A stretch of 64,000 nt of DNA from Paraburkholderia flagellata (GTDB lineage: Bacteria > Pseudomonadota > Gammaproteobacteria > Burkholderiales > Burkholderiaceae). The notes below the pieces were generated by a model. That model worked only from the letters and a program-made list of their open reading frames with translations. It was not told where the DNA came from and did no database searches. The stretch covers positions 2,042,976 through 2,106,975 of the forward strand of contig NZ_JAJEJT010000002.1 of the NCBI RefSeq assembly GCF_021390645.1, in the 5' to 3' direction. Shown piece by piece: positions 27,089 through 36,224 of this stretch (its first letter is position 1; every line of letters starts with the position of its first letter). The position numbers and the translations under genes are program-made.

Positions 27089-27532
27089 TCATTCGCCCTC
27101 TTCTGTGCTCGCCACGAGCTTCGCTAACACGGTGGCCAGTACTTCGCGCTCGTGCTCGCTCAAGGTGGCGAGAATCGCGTCGTTTGTCGCCTTCGAGATC
27201 GTCGCGGCGCGCCGGTAAGTGCTGCGCCCCTGCGCGGTGAGCGCCACGAGCACGCCGCGTGCGTCCGCCTCGTTCGAGGTCTTGACTAGCAGGCCTTTGC
27301 GTTCGAGCACGTCGGTGGCACGGCTCGCCTGACTGCGATCGAGATTCGACACGCGCCCGAGATCCGACACCGACAACGAGCCGAACGCCCCCACGCTGAG
27401 CAGCAGTCGCGCCTCCGTGAGCGACAGCGACAGCGCTGCCTCGAACGCGTCGCTCATCGTGCGGTCGGTCTGCTTCTTGAGCACATGGAGCCGGTACGTG
27501 AACAGCTCCGCGATGTTGAACTTCCCCGTCAT
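27089..27532 (-). CDS. MarR family transcriptional regulator
   Basis: The start at 27532 (MTGKFNIAELFTYRLHVLKK) gives 147 residues, normal for MarR proteins; an upstream in-frame start at 27622 would add 30 unconvincing residues. The winged helix is seen in LTEARLLLSVGAFGSLSVSDLGRVSNLDRSQASRATDVLERKGL and the wing in EADARGVLVALTAQG. The gene is divergent from a class II aldolase, so it probably represses the aldolase-PanE unit in response to that pathway's substrate. Its sequence is clearly different from HpaR. Confidence 0.85.
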   Translation of the reverse strand: MTGKFNIAELFTYRLHVLKKQTDRTMSDAFEAALSLSLTEARLLLSVGAFGSLSVSDLGRVSNLDRSQASRATDVLERKGLLVKTSNEADARGVLVALTAQGRSTYRRAATISKATNDAILATLSEHEREVLATVLAKLVASTEEGE

Positions 27533-27699
27533 TCGTTTTCCCGCCTGGTTTCCACCGGCCGCGAAATACGGCCACGCCATCAGGATAGCATCGATGAAAG
27601 CCTTGTCCTGAAGGTATTTCATTGAAAATTTGATGCTTGCACACGCATTTATTTGCGCGTAGGATCGGCGTGATCCGAGCCAGCCATGAGGAGACCTTC

Positions 27700-28470
27700 A
27701 TGAATGAAAACATCCAGCGCACGCGTCCCGAATGGTGCGACCCCACGGAATGGGAAGCGCGTGTGCAGCTAGCCGCCGTCTATCGCGTGTTTCATCTCAT
27801 GGGCTGGACCGAGCTGATCTTCAATCACATTACGCTGCGCGTGCCGGGGCCGCAAAAACATTTCCTCATCAACCCGTTCGGGCTCACGTATGACGAAATC
27901 AAGGCCTCGAATCTCGTCAAGATCGATCTCGACGGCAATATCCTGAGTCCGAGCGAGTATCCGATCAACCCGGCCGGCTTCGTGATCCACAGCGCGATTC
28001 ATGCAAACGTGGAAGACGCGCATTGCGTCATGCACACGCACACCACGGCAGGGCTCGCGGTGGCATGCATGGAAGGCGGCCTTGCGTATACGAACTTCTA
28101 TTCGGCGCAGTTGCACGACATGGTCGCGTATCACGACTTCGAAGGCATCACCGTGCACGCCGAAGAAAAAACGCGCATTCTGAAGTCGATGGGCGACAAG
28201 CGGCTGCTCATCCTGCGCAATCACGGGCTGCTCTCGCACGGCGTGACCCTCGCGCACGCATTTGCGCTGCTGTGGACGCTCAACCGCGCGTGCGAAGTGC
28301 AGGTCGTGACCGATTCCATGCGCGGTCAGACGCTGCCGATCGCGCCCGCCATTGCCGAGCGCTCGACGCGCGACGCGTTGCAGTTCTCGCCCGCACATGG
28401 CGCGGGCCAGAACGTGCTCGACGCGCTGGTCCGTCGTGTCACGCGCATCGACCCCTCATATCAGGAGTGA
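27700..28470 (+). CDS. Class II aldolase/adducin family protein
   Basis: The start at 27700 follows a GAGGAGA ribosome site and gives 256 residues. The fold is that of fuculose-phosphate aldolase and RhaD-type enzymes, with GWTELIFNHITLRVP, the metal-binding histidine pair in HCVMHTHTTAGLAVA and a third histidine in LRNHGLLSHG. A partner acid is in the loop before LGYDF-type sequences (HDFEGITVH). Many members act on non-phosphorylated substrates and some are decarboxylases. It is followed by a PanE-like reductase, so it probably works in catabolism of a small hydroxy-keto acid. The substrate is unknown. Confidence 0.85.
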   Translation: MNENIQRTRPEWCDPTEWEARVQLAAVYRVFHLMGWTELIFNHITLRVPGPQKHFLINPFGLTYDEIKASNLVKIDLDGNILSPSEYPINPAGFVIHSAIHANVEDAHCVMHTHTTAGLAVACMEGGLAYTNFYSAQLHDMVAYHDFEGITVHAEEKTRILKSMGDKRLLILRNHGLLSHGVTLAHAFALLWTLNRACEVQVVTDSMRGQTLPIAPAIAERSTRDALQFSPAHGAGQNVLDALVRRVTRIDPSYQE

Positions 28471-28474
28471 TAGT

Positions 28475-29476
28475 TTGAACACCCCGAATCAAAAGATCAC
28501 CGTCGTCGGCGGCGGTGCGATCGGCGGCCTGATCGCGGCACGTCTTGCGCGCGCGGGCTGCGCCGTGAATCTGCTCGCGCGCGGCGCGCATCTGGAAGCG
28601 ATTCGCCGCGACGGTCTCACGATCGTTGAAGCCGACACACGTTATACGCAAGCCCTGAACGCCACCAGCGACGCCGCCTCGCTCGGCACGCAAGACCTCA
28701 TCTTCATTTGCCTCAAGGGTCAGGCGCTCGCGCAGTCGGCGGCTTCGCTCGCGCCGCTCGTGGGTCCGCACACGCATATCGTCTCGGCAATGAACGGCGT
28801 GCCCTGGTGGTTCCTCCACGGATTCGGCGGCGCGCACGCAAACGGCCGCCTCGAAGCGGTCGATCCGGGTGGCGTCGTGTCAGCGGCGTTGCCGCCCGCG
28901 CAGGCTTCGGGATGTGTCGTCCATCTGTCGTCGTCGATTGCGGGGCCGGGCGTGATCCGCAAGGGCGGCGGCAATCATCTGATCGTCGGTGAAGGCTCAG
29001 CGCACATGGCCGCGCGCGCGCAGGAAGCGCGTGATCTGCTTGCGCAGGCTGGCTTCGAGGTCGCGAAAGCCGCACCCATTCAGTCCGATATCTGGGCGAA
29101 GCTCTGGGGCAACATGACGATGAACCCGATCAGCGCGCTGACGCGCTCGAGCGCCGACGTGATTCTCGACGACCCGCTCACGGCGCAACTCGTGAGCGCG
29201 GTCATGGCCGAAGCGCGCGCGATTGGCGAGGCGCTCGGCATTCGCCTCGCGATGACCATCGAGGAGCGCAACGCGATCACGCGCAAGCTAGGCGCGTTCA
29301 AGACCTCGATGCTGCAAGACGTGGAGGCGGGCCGTTCGCTCGAAGTCGAGGCGCTCGTCGGCGCGCCGTATGAACTGGCGCAGCGCGTGGGTATCGCGGC
29401 ACCGTCGCTCGGCATGCTTTATGGCCTTGCGCGCCAACTCGACTCGAATCTCGAAGCGGCGCGCGAGGCACGCTAG
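28475..29476 (+). CDS. PanE-like 2-dehydropantoate 2-reductase family protein
   Basis: The start codon is TTG at 28475, six bases after an AGGAG site; this gives 333 residues. The N-terminal Rossmann motif is VVGGGAIGGLIAARLARAG, followed by LLARGAHLEAIRRDGL, which suits NADPH. The C-terminal ApbA domain contains KAAPIQSDIWAKLWGNMTMNPISALT with the catalytic lysine expected in AKLW, and MLQDVEAGRSLEVEALVG. Its place after a class II aldolase, four bases from its stop, suggests a ketoacid reductase in a catabolic pathway and not pantothenate synthesis. Confidence 0.82.
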   Translation: MNTPNQKITVVGGGAIGGLIAARLARAGCAVNLLARGAHLEAIRRDGLTIVEADTRYTQALNATSDAASLGTQDLIFICLKGQALAQSAASLAPLVGPHTHIVSAMNGVPWWFLHGFGGAHANGRLEAVDPGGVVSAALPPAQASGCVVHLSSSIAGPGVIRKGGGNHLIVGEGSAHMAARAQEARDLLAQAGFEVAKAAPIQSDIWAKLWGNMTMNPISALTRSSADVILDDPLTAQLVSAVMAEARAIGEALGIRLAMTIEERNAITRKLGAFKTSMLQDVEAGRSLEVEALVGAPYELAQRVGIAAPSLGMLYGLARQLDSNLEAAREAR

Positions 29477-29479
29477 AGG

Positions 29480-30769
29480 TCAATCCTCGAGCGGCTTGCC
29501 CGTGAGGTCGCGAATGAACGGCAGCGCAAGGCACGAAATCGCCACGCACGCCATCACGTACCACGCGGGCGCGAGCAGATTGCCCGTGCTCTTCACGAGC
29601 CAGGTGGCAACCGTCTGCGCGAAGCCGCCGAAAATCGCCACGCCGATGCCGTAGACGATCGCCATGCCGGTCGCGCGCACGGCGCGCGGAAACATCTCCG
29701 GCAGCATCGTGATGGAAGGCGCGGCCTGCAGCGCGAGCAGCACGCTCAGGCCGCCCACGGTGATCAGGAGGCGCGCGGCGTCCGGCCCGCTCGTCAGCCA
29801 GAGAAACGCCGGATAGATCAGCAGCAAGACACCCACGCGCGGCCAGAAGATCAGCGTGCGGCGGCTGAAACGATCGCAGAGCAACCCCGAAAGCGGGCCG
29901 ACCACGAAGGTCACGACGCCCGAGACCAGCCCGGCAAGCAAGGCCGTCGGCGCGGGCACCTTCAGTTCGTGGATCGCATAGGTCGGCATATAGAACGTGA
30001 CTACGTAGGCCGTAACCGTGGAGCCGATCGTCAGCAGGATGCCGAGCGCCGCGCGCCGCCAGTGGTCGCGCAGCACGGCGAGCACCGGCATGCGCACCAC
30101 GCTCGCCTGCTCCGGCAACTGTTCGTCGAGGCGCCGGCGAATCCACATGCCGATCGGGGCAATCGCTACACCCATGAGGAAGGGCACGCGCCAGCCCCAG
30201 GCGAGCAGCGCGTCGGGCGTGAGGAAAGTCGTCAGGAGTCCTGCCATCAGCGCGCCGAGCGAAACGCCGATGCCCTGGCTCGCAAACTGGAAACTGCCGA
30301 GCAGCCCGCGATTCGCTGGCGTGCCCGCCTCGATCAGCAGCGTGGTGGAAGCGCCCACTTCGCCGCCCGCGGAAAAGCCCTGCAGCAAACGCGCGAACAC
30401 GATCAAGACCGGCGCGGCCACGCCGATCTGCGCATAGGTGGGCGCGAGGCCGATCAGCATGCAGCCCAGCGCCATCATGAAGATCGTGAGCGTCATGGCA
30501 GGTTTGCGGCCGGCGCGGTCGGCATAGGCGCCGATCACGATGCCGCCCAGCGGCCGCATGACAAAGCCCACGCCGAAGGTCGCCACCGAAGCGAGCAACT
30601 GCCCGTAGCTCGACATGGTGGGAAAGAACAGCTTGCCGATGGTCAGCGCGAAGAAGCTGTAGACGGTGAAATCGAAGAACTCGAGCGCATTGCCGATCGT
30701 CGCGGCGACGATCAACTGCGTGCGGCTCAGTTTGGCCTTGCGCACTCCGGTCATGCTGACGCTGTTCAT
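29480..30769 (-). CDS. MFS transporter of the metabolite:H+ symporter family
   Basis: The start at 30769 (MNSVSMTGVRKAKLSRTQ) has a GAGGAG ribosome site and gives 429 residues. It has twelve predicted membrane helices and the signature loop GAYADRAGRKPAMTLTIFMMALG between helices 2 and 3, and it opens like citrate, shikimate and dicarboxylate symporters (TIGNALEFFDFTVYSFFALTIG). It probably imports an organic acid used by the convergent aldolase-PanE unit: the two stops are only three bases apart. The substrate is not known. Confidence 0.88.
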   Translation of the reverse strand: MNSVSMTGVRKAKLSRTQLIVAATIGNALEFFDFTVYSFFALTIGKLFFPTMSSYGQLLASVATFGVGFVMRPLGGIVIGAYADRAGRKPAMTLTIFMMALGCMLIGLAPTYAQIGVAAPVLIVFARLLQGFSAGGEVGASTTLLIEAGTPANRGLLGSFQFASQGIGVSLGALMAGLLTTFLTPDALLAWGWRVPFLMGVAIAPIGMWIRRRLDEQLPEQASVVRMPVLAVLRDHWRRAALGILLTIGSTVTAYVVTFYMPTYAIHELKVPAPTALLAGLVSGVVTFVVGPLSGLLCDRFSRRTLIFWPRVGVLLLIYPAFLWLTSGPDAARLLITVGGLSVLLALQAAPSITMLPEMFPRAVRATGMAIVYGIGVAIFGGFAQTVATWLVKSTGNLLAPAWYVMACVAISCLALPFIRDLTGKPLED

Positions 30770-31189
30770 GGCTCTCCTCGTCGGCCTCTGGCGGGCCTGG
30801 ATGGTTGACCGTGCAACGGTAGCATTCGTCCGGGCGCACGCGCCACTGATCAAAACCCGCGTAGGCGCTGGACCATAAGCCGATGAAGCGTCCCTTTTAT
30901 CGGCGCGCGGCTTGCGCGCCTCGTCCGCGTTCGTAAGGTAAAAGAGGCATACTCCCGGCATAGTCAGCACTCACGTTTCGCGCACCGCGCCGTTTTTTGC
31001 GGCTCCGCAAACGCCACGTGGCCCACCCGCGCATCAAACGGGCACCAAAATTGCGGCAGCGCGTCGAACGTTCCGACGAATCGGGCGACGGCAGGCTGTG
31101 CGCCGCGCCAACGCGCTTCCTGCCACGCGTTTCGCCCCGCTGTCTTTTCAATCCGCCGCCACTGATGGGTCGCCGCAGTCGCGATCCGT
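30770..31189. other. Gene-free stretch, nothing recognised
   Basis: The gap between the divergent MFS and MscS genes must hold both promoters. I see no inverted repeat, operator or terminator that stands out and no convincing small gene. Confidence 0.5.
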
Positions 31190-34102
31190 ATGCCAATGAC
31201 AAGGATGTCCCTTTCTTCCGCCTTTCGGTCCGCGTGCGCGCCGCGCCCGCGGACCCGCTTCTGCTCCGTGCTTGCCGTATTCGCCGTTTTCTCCGGTCTG
31301 ATGCTCGCGCTCGGCACGTCCAGTGCAACGGCAGCAACGCCGGCCACCCTCGCCGAAGCGCTCAAGCCCGGCACGAGCGCAGCGCATCCTGCCCAGCCTG
31401 CCGCGCCCGACGCCAACGCAAACAACCCCGCCGCACCCGTGGCGCTCACGCCGGCCCAGGCGCAAGCCGCCCTCAAGGTCCTCGACGACCCCGTGCAGCG
31501 CGGCCACATGGAAGACACGCTGCGCGCGATCGCTGCCGCCGGTGCGCTGGCTGTGCCCGCCTCGGCGAGCGCGCCAGCCAGTGCGCCCGCCGCGGCCTCC
31601 GGCCCGTCGGCGGCTACGCCCGCTTCCACGCCGCTCGCAGGCGCGCTGCGCTCCAACGGTCTCGTCGTGCAGATCGCCGATCACGCCGCGAACGGCGCGC
31701 GCACGGTCGGCCAGCATCTGAACCATACCTTTGCGACGCTGCTCGGCCTCTGGTCCACGCGCAACTGGTGGCAGGACCATCTGAACACGCCGCAAGGCCA
31801 CGCGCTGCTGCTCGCCCTGCTGCGCGTACTGCTGCTCACGCTCGCGCCCGCGCTCGCGCTCGCCACGGTGCTGCGCCGCGTCATCGCCACGCCGGAGCGC
31901 GCCATTGCCGCCCATCTGGCAGCGAAACAGCGCGAGGGCGCCGAACCCTCGCAAGGCGGCACATCTGCGCCGCAGCCGCAAACGCCCGAAGCGACGGGCA
32001 CGAGCGTCGCGCTCGCCGCGCAAGCGAAAGCCGAGGCACAGGACGATGCGCTGCGCGAAGCCGCCGGCATGGAGCCGGCCGAGGGCAAGGACAAGAAGGA
32101 CAGCGACCCGAACGCCGGCCCCAACGCGAATGCGAGCGCCAACGCGGCAGCGCGCGCCACTGTGGTCGCGGCGCAAGCGGGGGACAACGCCGACGCCTCG
32201 CCGAAAACCGCCGCCGGCCGCGCGAAAGAGGCGTACCACGCGCTGCGTGGCGCGCATCACTGGCGCCTCTTGCAGCGTTTGCCGGGCGCGTTGCTCGTGA
32301 TGCTGCTCGAAGTCGTACCGGTGATCGCCTTCGGCCTGTGCGCCGCGGGCGTGCTTTCGCTTCTCGGCCCCGAAGACGCCGCGCCCGCCGAAGCCGTGGG
32401 CCATATCGTCGATACCTACGTGATCTGCCGCGTGATCGCGATATTCGGCAAGCTGCTGTTCGCACCCGACGCCGCCGCGCTGCGCCTCGTGCCGCTCCCC
32501 GACGAATGGGCCGCTTACGCGCAGCGCTGGCTCGTGCGCATCGTCGTGATCGGCGGCGTGGGCGGGGCGATTGGCGGCGCGGTGCCGCTCGGCATGACCG
32601 AGGACGCGCATCTCGCGCTCGTGAAGGTCGTCACGCTGATCGGCCACCTCGCGCTCGCCGTGATGATTCTGCAACTGCGCCGCCCCGTGGCCGACGCCAT
32701 GCGCGCCGCCGCCGCACGCCACGGCTCGTACGCGTGGTTCATGCAGTGGTTCGCCGATATCTGGGTTGGCGTGGCGCTCTTCGTCGTCATCGCCCTGTGG
32801 TTCGTCTGGGCGCTCGATCTGCGCGGCGGCTACGCGGCGCTGCTGCGCGCGGGTGGACTCTCGCTCGTCGTCCTGCTCGCCGCACGTGTAAGCGCCATCG
32901 TGCTGCTCGGCGCGTTGAGCCGCGTGTTCGGGCTGCGCGACGATCAGGAGAAGATGAGTTTCGGCCAGCGCCGCGCGTATCGCTACTACCCCGCGCTGCG
33001 ACGCATCGTCGTCCTGACGATCGGGATCGTGACGCTCGACCTGCTGCTGCACGTCTGGGGCCTGCGTCCCGCACGCATCCTCGCGCTCGCGCCTATCGGG
33101 CATCTGCTGGGATCTGCAGTCCTGACTATCGTGATCGCCATCGTCGCCGCGGTCGCGATCTGGGAGTTCGCGAATGGCGCGGCCGAGCGGCGCCTGAACG
33201 CCTGGACCGATGCCGGCGACTTCGTGCGCGCCGCGCGCCTGCGCACGCTCTTGCCGATGTTCCGCACCACGCTGTTCGTGTCGATCCTCGTCGTGGTCGG
33301 GCTTACCGCGCTTTCGCAACTCGGCGTGAACACCGCGCCGCTCATTGCGGGTGCGAGTATTTTCGGCGTGGCGCTCGGCTTTGGCTCGCAAAAGCTCGTG
33401 CAGGATTTCATCACCGGCATCTTCCTGTTGACGGAAAACGCCATGCAAGTGGGCGATTGGGTGACCGTGGCGGGCGTCTCGGGCACCGTCGAGTTTCTCT
33501 CGATCCGCACCGTGCGCCTGCGCGGTGGCGACGGCTCGCTCTACACCGTGCCGTTCAGCTCGGTCACGACCGTGAACAATACGAATCGCGGCATCGGCAA
33601 CGCGGCGGTGAAGGTGCAGATCGCGCATGGCGCGGATCTGCAACGCGCCATCGACACGCTGAAGGACATCGGCGCCGAAATCCGCGCGGAAGACGCGTTC
33701 AAGAACGGCATTCTCAGCGACTTCGCGTACTGGGGCGTCGATCAGGTGGATGGTGCGACCGTGACGCTCGTCGGGCAGATTCAGTGCAAGGACTCGGCGC
33801 GCTGGGGCGTGCAGCGCGAGTTCAACAAGCGCGTGTTGCTGCGCTTCACGGAGCGCGGTATCGAGCTGGCGAATCCGCAGCGCAACTTCCTCGTGGGCAT
33901 GGCCCGCGGTGACGATGTCGAGGGGCATACGTACGGCGACGAGCACGGCGACGACGCCAGCGATGATGCCAACGACGGCGATCGCTCGCGGGCGCAATCG
34001 CGCGGCGCTTCGAAGGCTGGTTCGCAAGGGAGCAAGCCGCGCAATGGCCGCGTCGGTGCATCGGGCGACGGCAACGGGTCGTCGAGCGGCAAACCGAATT
34101 GA
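31190..34102 (+). CDS. Large mechanosensitive ion channel, MscS family
   Basis: The 970-residue protein has a signal peptide (AVFAVFSGLMLALGTSSATA) and a periplasmic Ala/Pro-rich part. Several membrane helices follow between about residues 200 and 680, interrupted by a charged linker rich in Glu, Gln and Asn, and an MscS domain lies at about 690-890. The pore helix and beta domain are seen in LGVNTAPLIAGASIFGVALGFGSQKLVQDFITGIFLL and VGDWVTVAGVSGTVEFLSIRTVRLRGGDG. The Asp/Gly/Ser-rich C-terminal tail is low complexity. It is a large YbiO/MscM-like channel that releases solutes on osmotic downshock. A start at 31205 is also possible. Confidence 0.88.
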   Translation: MPMTRMSLSSAFRSACAPRPRTRFCSVLAVFAVFSGLMLALGTSSATAATPATLAEALKPGTSAAHPAQPAAPDANANNPAAPVALTPAQAQAALKVLDDPVQRGHMEDTLRAIAAAGALAVPASASAPASAPAAASGPSAATPASTPLAGALRSNGLVVQIADHAANGARTVGQHLNHTFATLLGLWSTRNWWQDHLNTPQGHALLLALLRVLLLTLAPALALATVLRRVIATPERAIAAHLAAKQREGAEPSQGGTSAPQPQTPEATGTSVALAAQAKAEAQDDALREAAGMEPAEGKDKKDSDPNAGPNANASANAAARATVVAAQAGDNADASPKTAAGRAKEAYHALRGAHHWRLLQRLPGALLVMLLEVVPVIAFGLCAAGVLSLLGPEDAAPAEAVGHIVDTYVICRVIAIFGKLLFAPDAAALRLVPLPDEWAAYAQRWLVRIVVIGGVGGAIGGAVPLGMTEDAHLALVKVVTLIGHLALAVMILQLRRPVADAMRAAAARHGSYAWFMQWFADIWVGVALFVVIALWFVWALDLRGGYAALLRAGGLSLVVLLAARVSAIVLLGALSRVFGLRDDQEKMSFGQRRAYRYYPALRRIVVLTIGIVTLDLLLHVWGLRPARILALAPIGHLLGSAVLTIVIAIVAAVAIWEFANGAAERRLNAWTDAGDFVRAARLRTLLPMFRTTLFVSILVVVGLTALSQLGVNTAPLIAGASIFGVALGFGSQKLVQDFITGIFLLTENAMQVGDWVTVAGVSGTVEFLSIRTVRLRGGDGSLYTVPFSSVTTVNNTNRGIGNAAVKVQIAHGADLQRAIDTLKDIGAEIRAEDAFKNGILSDFAYWGVDQVDGATVTLVGQIQCKDSARWGVQREFNKRVLLRFTERGIELANPQRNFLVGMARGDDVEGHTYGDEHGDDASDDANDGDRSRAQSRGASKAGSQGSKPRNGRVGASGDGNGSSSGKPN

Positions 34103-34403
34103 TGCGCTGACATCGCAGCCGGTGCGCGGCTCGAGCGCGCCGGCCTCACCCTTCGTTTCGCACCGCGTAGCTCCCGAAAAAGCTCACCGATACGACGCAA
34201 TGAGCGCTGCAACGTAATGCTGACGCAGTAAAGTTCTCCGTCTAATCAAGGGTCTGCGCGCGGTGGCATGGTGCGCAGCACGCGCGGCGCGATGAGTCCC
34301 GAAGAAGCTCACCTTTTCGGCTGCCTTCGCAATTGCCGGCCACGAAGCGGGACCCACGCGGCGCTCCCGATATAATCGATTCGCCATTCAACGAGGACAT
34401 CTC
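34103..34403 (-). repeat. Intergenic gap with two dispersed 18-base elements (34171, 34296)
   Basis: Copies of CTCCCG-N6-CTCACC lie at 34171-34188 (perfect, spacer AAAAAG) and 34296-34313 (GTCCCG variant, spacer AAGAAG), 125 bases apart, after the channel gene. A TATAAT box at 34371-34376 is the likely -10 of the FKBP gene starting at 34404. Nothing else is recognised. Confidence 0.78.
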
Positions 34404-34802
34404 ATGAAATCACTGCTTGCCCTGGTCGCCGCTGCCACTGTTGCAACGTCCGCGTTCGCCGCCAACACCATCGAAAAGTTGCCGTCGGGCGTCGTCGTCG
34501 AACACATCAAGCAAGGCACCGGTCCGCAGCCCGCTGCCACCGACGTCGTGCGCGTGAACTATCGCGGCACGCTCGCGAACGGCACGGAATTCGACAGCTC
34601 CGACAAGCATGGCGGCGCCGCGACCTTCCCGCTCAATCGCGTGATTCCTTGCTGGACGCAGGGCGTGCAGAAGATGAAGGTCGGCGGCAAGGCGAAGCTG
34701 ACCTGCCCGGCGGCGACCGCTTATGGCGATCGCGCGGTCGGCCCGATCCCGCCGAACAGCGACCTCACGTTCGAAATCGAACTGATCGGCATCGGACAGT
34801 AA
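34404..34802 (+). CDS. FKBP-type peptidyl-prolyl cis-trans isomerase, exported
   Basis: The 132-residue protein starts with a signal peptide (MKSLLALVAAATVATSAFAAN) and then a single FKBP domain: GVVVEHIKQGTGPQPAATDVVRVNYRGTLANGTEFDSS, VIPCWTQGVQKMKVGGKAKLTCPAATAYGDRAVG and PPNSDLTFEIELI. It lacks the N-terminal dimerisation domain of FkpA and Mip and is a minimal periplasmic folding helper. Two cysteines, in PCWTQG and LTCPAA, are noteworthy and could form a disulfide. A terminator follows. Confidence 0.93.
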   Translation: MKSLLALVAAATVATSAFAANTIEKLPSGVVVEHIKQGTGPQPAATDVVRVNYRGTLANGTEFDSSDKHGGAATFPLNRVIPCWTQGVQKMKVGGKAKLTCPAATAYGDRAVGPIPPNSDLTFEIELIGIGQ

Positions 34803-34822
34803 AGCCAGCAGATTCTGCCGGC

Positions 34823-34860
34823 AAAAAAAACGGGCGGTTAAACCGCCCGTTTTTGTTTTT
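34823..34860. terminator. Bidirectional intrinsic terminator
   Basis: ACGGGCGGTT and AACCGCCCGT flank a single A, with a run of A in front and TTTTTGTTTTT behind. It ends the FKBP gene on the plus strand and the convergent ABC transporter operon on the minus strand. Confidence 0.9.
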
Positions 34861-34875
34861 ATGAGGACCCAGGCC

Positions 34876-36210
34876 TTACGCCTCGACATCCTCGAGACTG
34901 AAGATCTCAGTCTGGTCGTTATACGAAAACACCTCGCCATAACGGGCCCATTCGACCACGGTATCGAGCGTTTCTTCCGCGGCGACATCAGAGAGCACGT
35001 CCTCCAGTTCCTGCTCGAAGCGCACGCGCGGCGCGCGATGGCCTGGCCGTTCGTCGAGCACCTTCTTGATCCGCGCCGCGAGCGGCACGTTGCGCAGCAG
35101 GTGATCGGCGAACATGAGCTTGCGCGCCTGCGTGCCCATCTCCGCGAACACGCGGGCGGGCGGCGTAAGCAACACATCGCCTTCGCGCACGTCGGCGAAG
35201 CCGAGCTGCTGCAGCATTTCCACGATCGGGAACAGGTCGTCCACTTCCAGATGGAGTGAGCGCGCAATTTCCGGCATGTCGGCGCGGCCGTGATAGGGCG
35301 CCGCCGCCAGCGTCTCGATCAGACCCGCCATGATGTTCGTCGACACGTCCGGCAAGCGGCTGCCCACTTCGAGACGGCGATGCGTGGCCTCGGCGGCTTC
35401 GCGCGCGGTCATCTTCGCGTAGATGTCGTCAACGAGTTTGCGGAATGCGGGGTCGAGCCGGTTGCGCGGATGCTTGAACGGCACCTTGATTTCAGCCGAC
35501 ACGCGCCCCGGGTTCGACGAGAGCACGAGAATGCGGTCGCACATGAACACCGCTTCCTCGATGTTGTGCGTGACGATGAGCACCGACTTGATCGGCAAAC
35601 GGCCTTGCGTCCACAGGTCGAGCAGATCGGTACGCAGCGTTTCGGCGGTCAGCACATCGAGCGCGGAGAAGGGCTCGTCCATGAGCAGCAGCGTCGGGTC
35701 GACCACGAGCGCGCGCGCAAAACCCACGCGCTGGCGCATGCCGCCGGAAAGCTCACGCGGGTAGGCGTTTTCGAAGCCGTCCAGACCGATCAGGTCGATC
35801 GCCGCCAGCGCGCGCTCGCGGCGCGCGCGCGCGCCCACGCCTTGCGCTTCGAGACCGGCTTCCACGTTCTGCAGCACGGTGAGCCACGGGAACAGTGCGA
35901 AGGTCTGGAACACCATCGACACGCCTTCGGCCGGCCCGTCGAGCGGCTTGCCGAGCCAGTTCACCTCGCCTTCGGTCGGCTCGATGAGCCCGGAGATGAT
36001 CCGCAGCAGCGTGGACTTGCCCGAGCCGGAACGGCCCAGCAAGCCGACGATCTCGCCCTCGCGCAGCGAGAGGTTCACGTCGTCGAGCACGAGGCGCTCG
36101 TCCTCTTTCTTCGCGAAACCACGCGAAACATGCTTGACGGCGAGCACTTCCTCGCCGGGAGCGGGCCGCATCGGCAGCAGGTCGGATGAGACGATTTTCG
36201 GATTCAGCAT
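34876..36210 (-). CDS. ABC transporter ATP-binding protein with C-terminal AAA-associated domain
   Basis: The start at 36210 (MLNPKIVSSDLLP) has a GGAG site and gives 444 residues; the open frame runs further upstream into the permease gene. Residues about 20-260 are a nitrate/sulfonate/taurine-type ATPase with Walker A GLLGRSGSGKSTLLR, Q loop VFQTFALFPWL, signature ELSGGMRQRVG, Walker B LLLMDEPFSALDV and H loop IVTHN. The C-terminal 170 residues match the AAA-associated domain found fused to such ATPases. It pairs with the double permease 14 bases upstream. No binding protein gene is adjacent and the substrate is unknown. Confidence 0.87.
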   Translation of the reverse strand: MLNPKIVSSDLLPMRPAPGEEVLAVKHVSRGFAKKEDERLVLDDVNLSLREGEIVGLLGRSGSGKSTLLRIISGLIEPTEGEVNWLGKPLDGPAEGVSMVFQTFALFPWLTVLQNVEAGLEAQGVGARARRERALAAIDLIGLDGFENAYPRELSGGMRQRVGFARALVVDPTLLLMDEPFSALDVLTAETLRTDLLDLWTQGRLPIKSVLIVTHNIEEAVFMCDRILVLSSNPGRVSAEIKVPFKHPRNRLDPAFRKLVDDIYAKMTAREAAEATHRRLEVGSRLPDVSTNIMAGLIETLAAAPYHGRADMPEIARSLHLEVDDLFPIVEMLQQLGFADVREGDVLLTPPARVFAEMGTQARKLMFADHLLRNVPLAARIKKVLDERPGHRAPRVRFEQELEDVLSDVAAEETLDTVVEWARYGEVFSYNDQTEIFSLEDVEA

Positions 36211-36224
36211 GATGTCACTCCATC

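Noticed and set aside
30997..34027. Two very long open frames (over 950 codons) overlapping the MscS-type channel gene in another frame and on the other strand
   Set aside because: They are Arg/Ala-rich or His/Arg/Gln-rich without any domain, as expected of shadow frames in GC-rich DNA. The frame starting at 31190 encodes a clear MscS protein.
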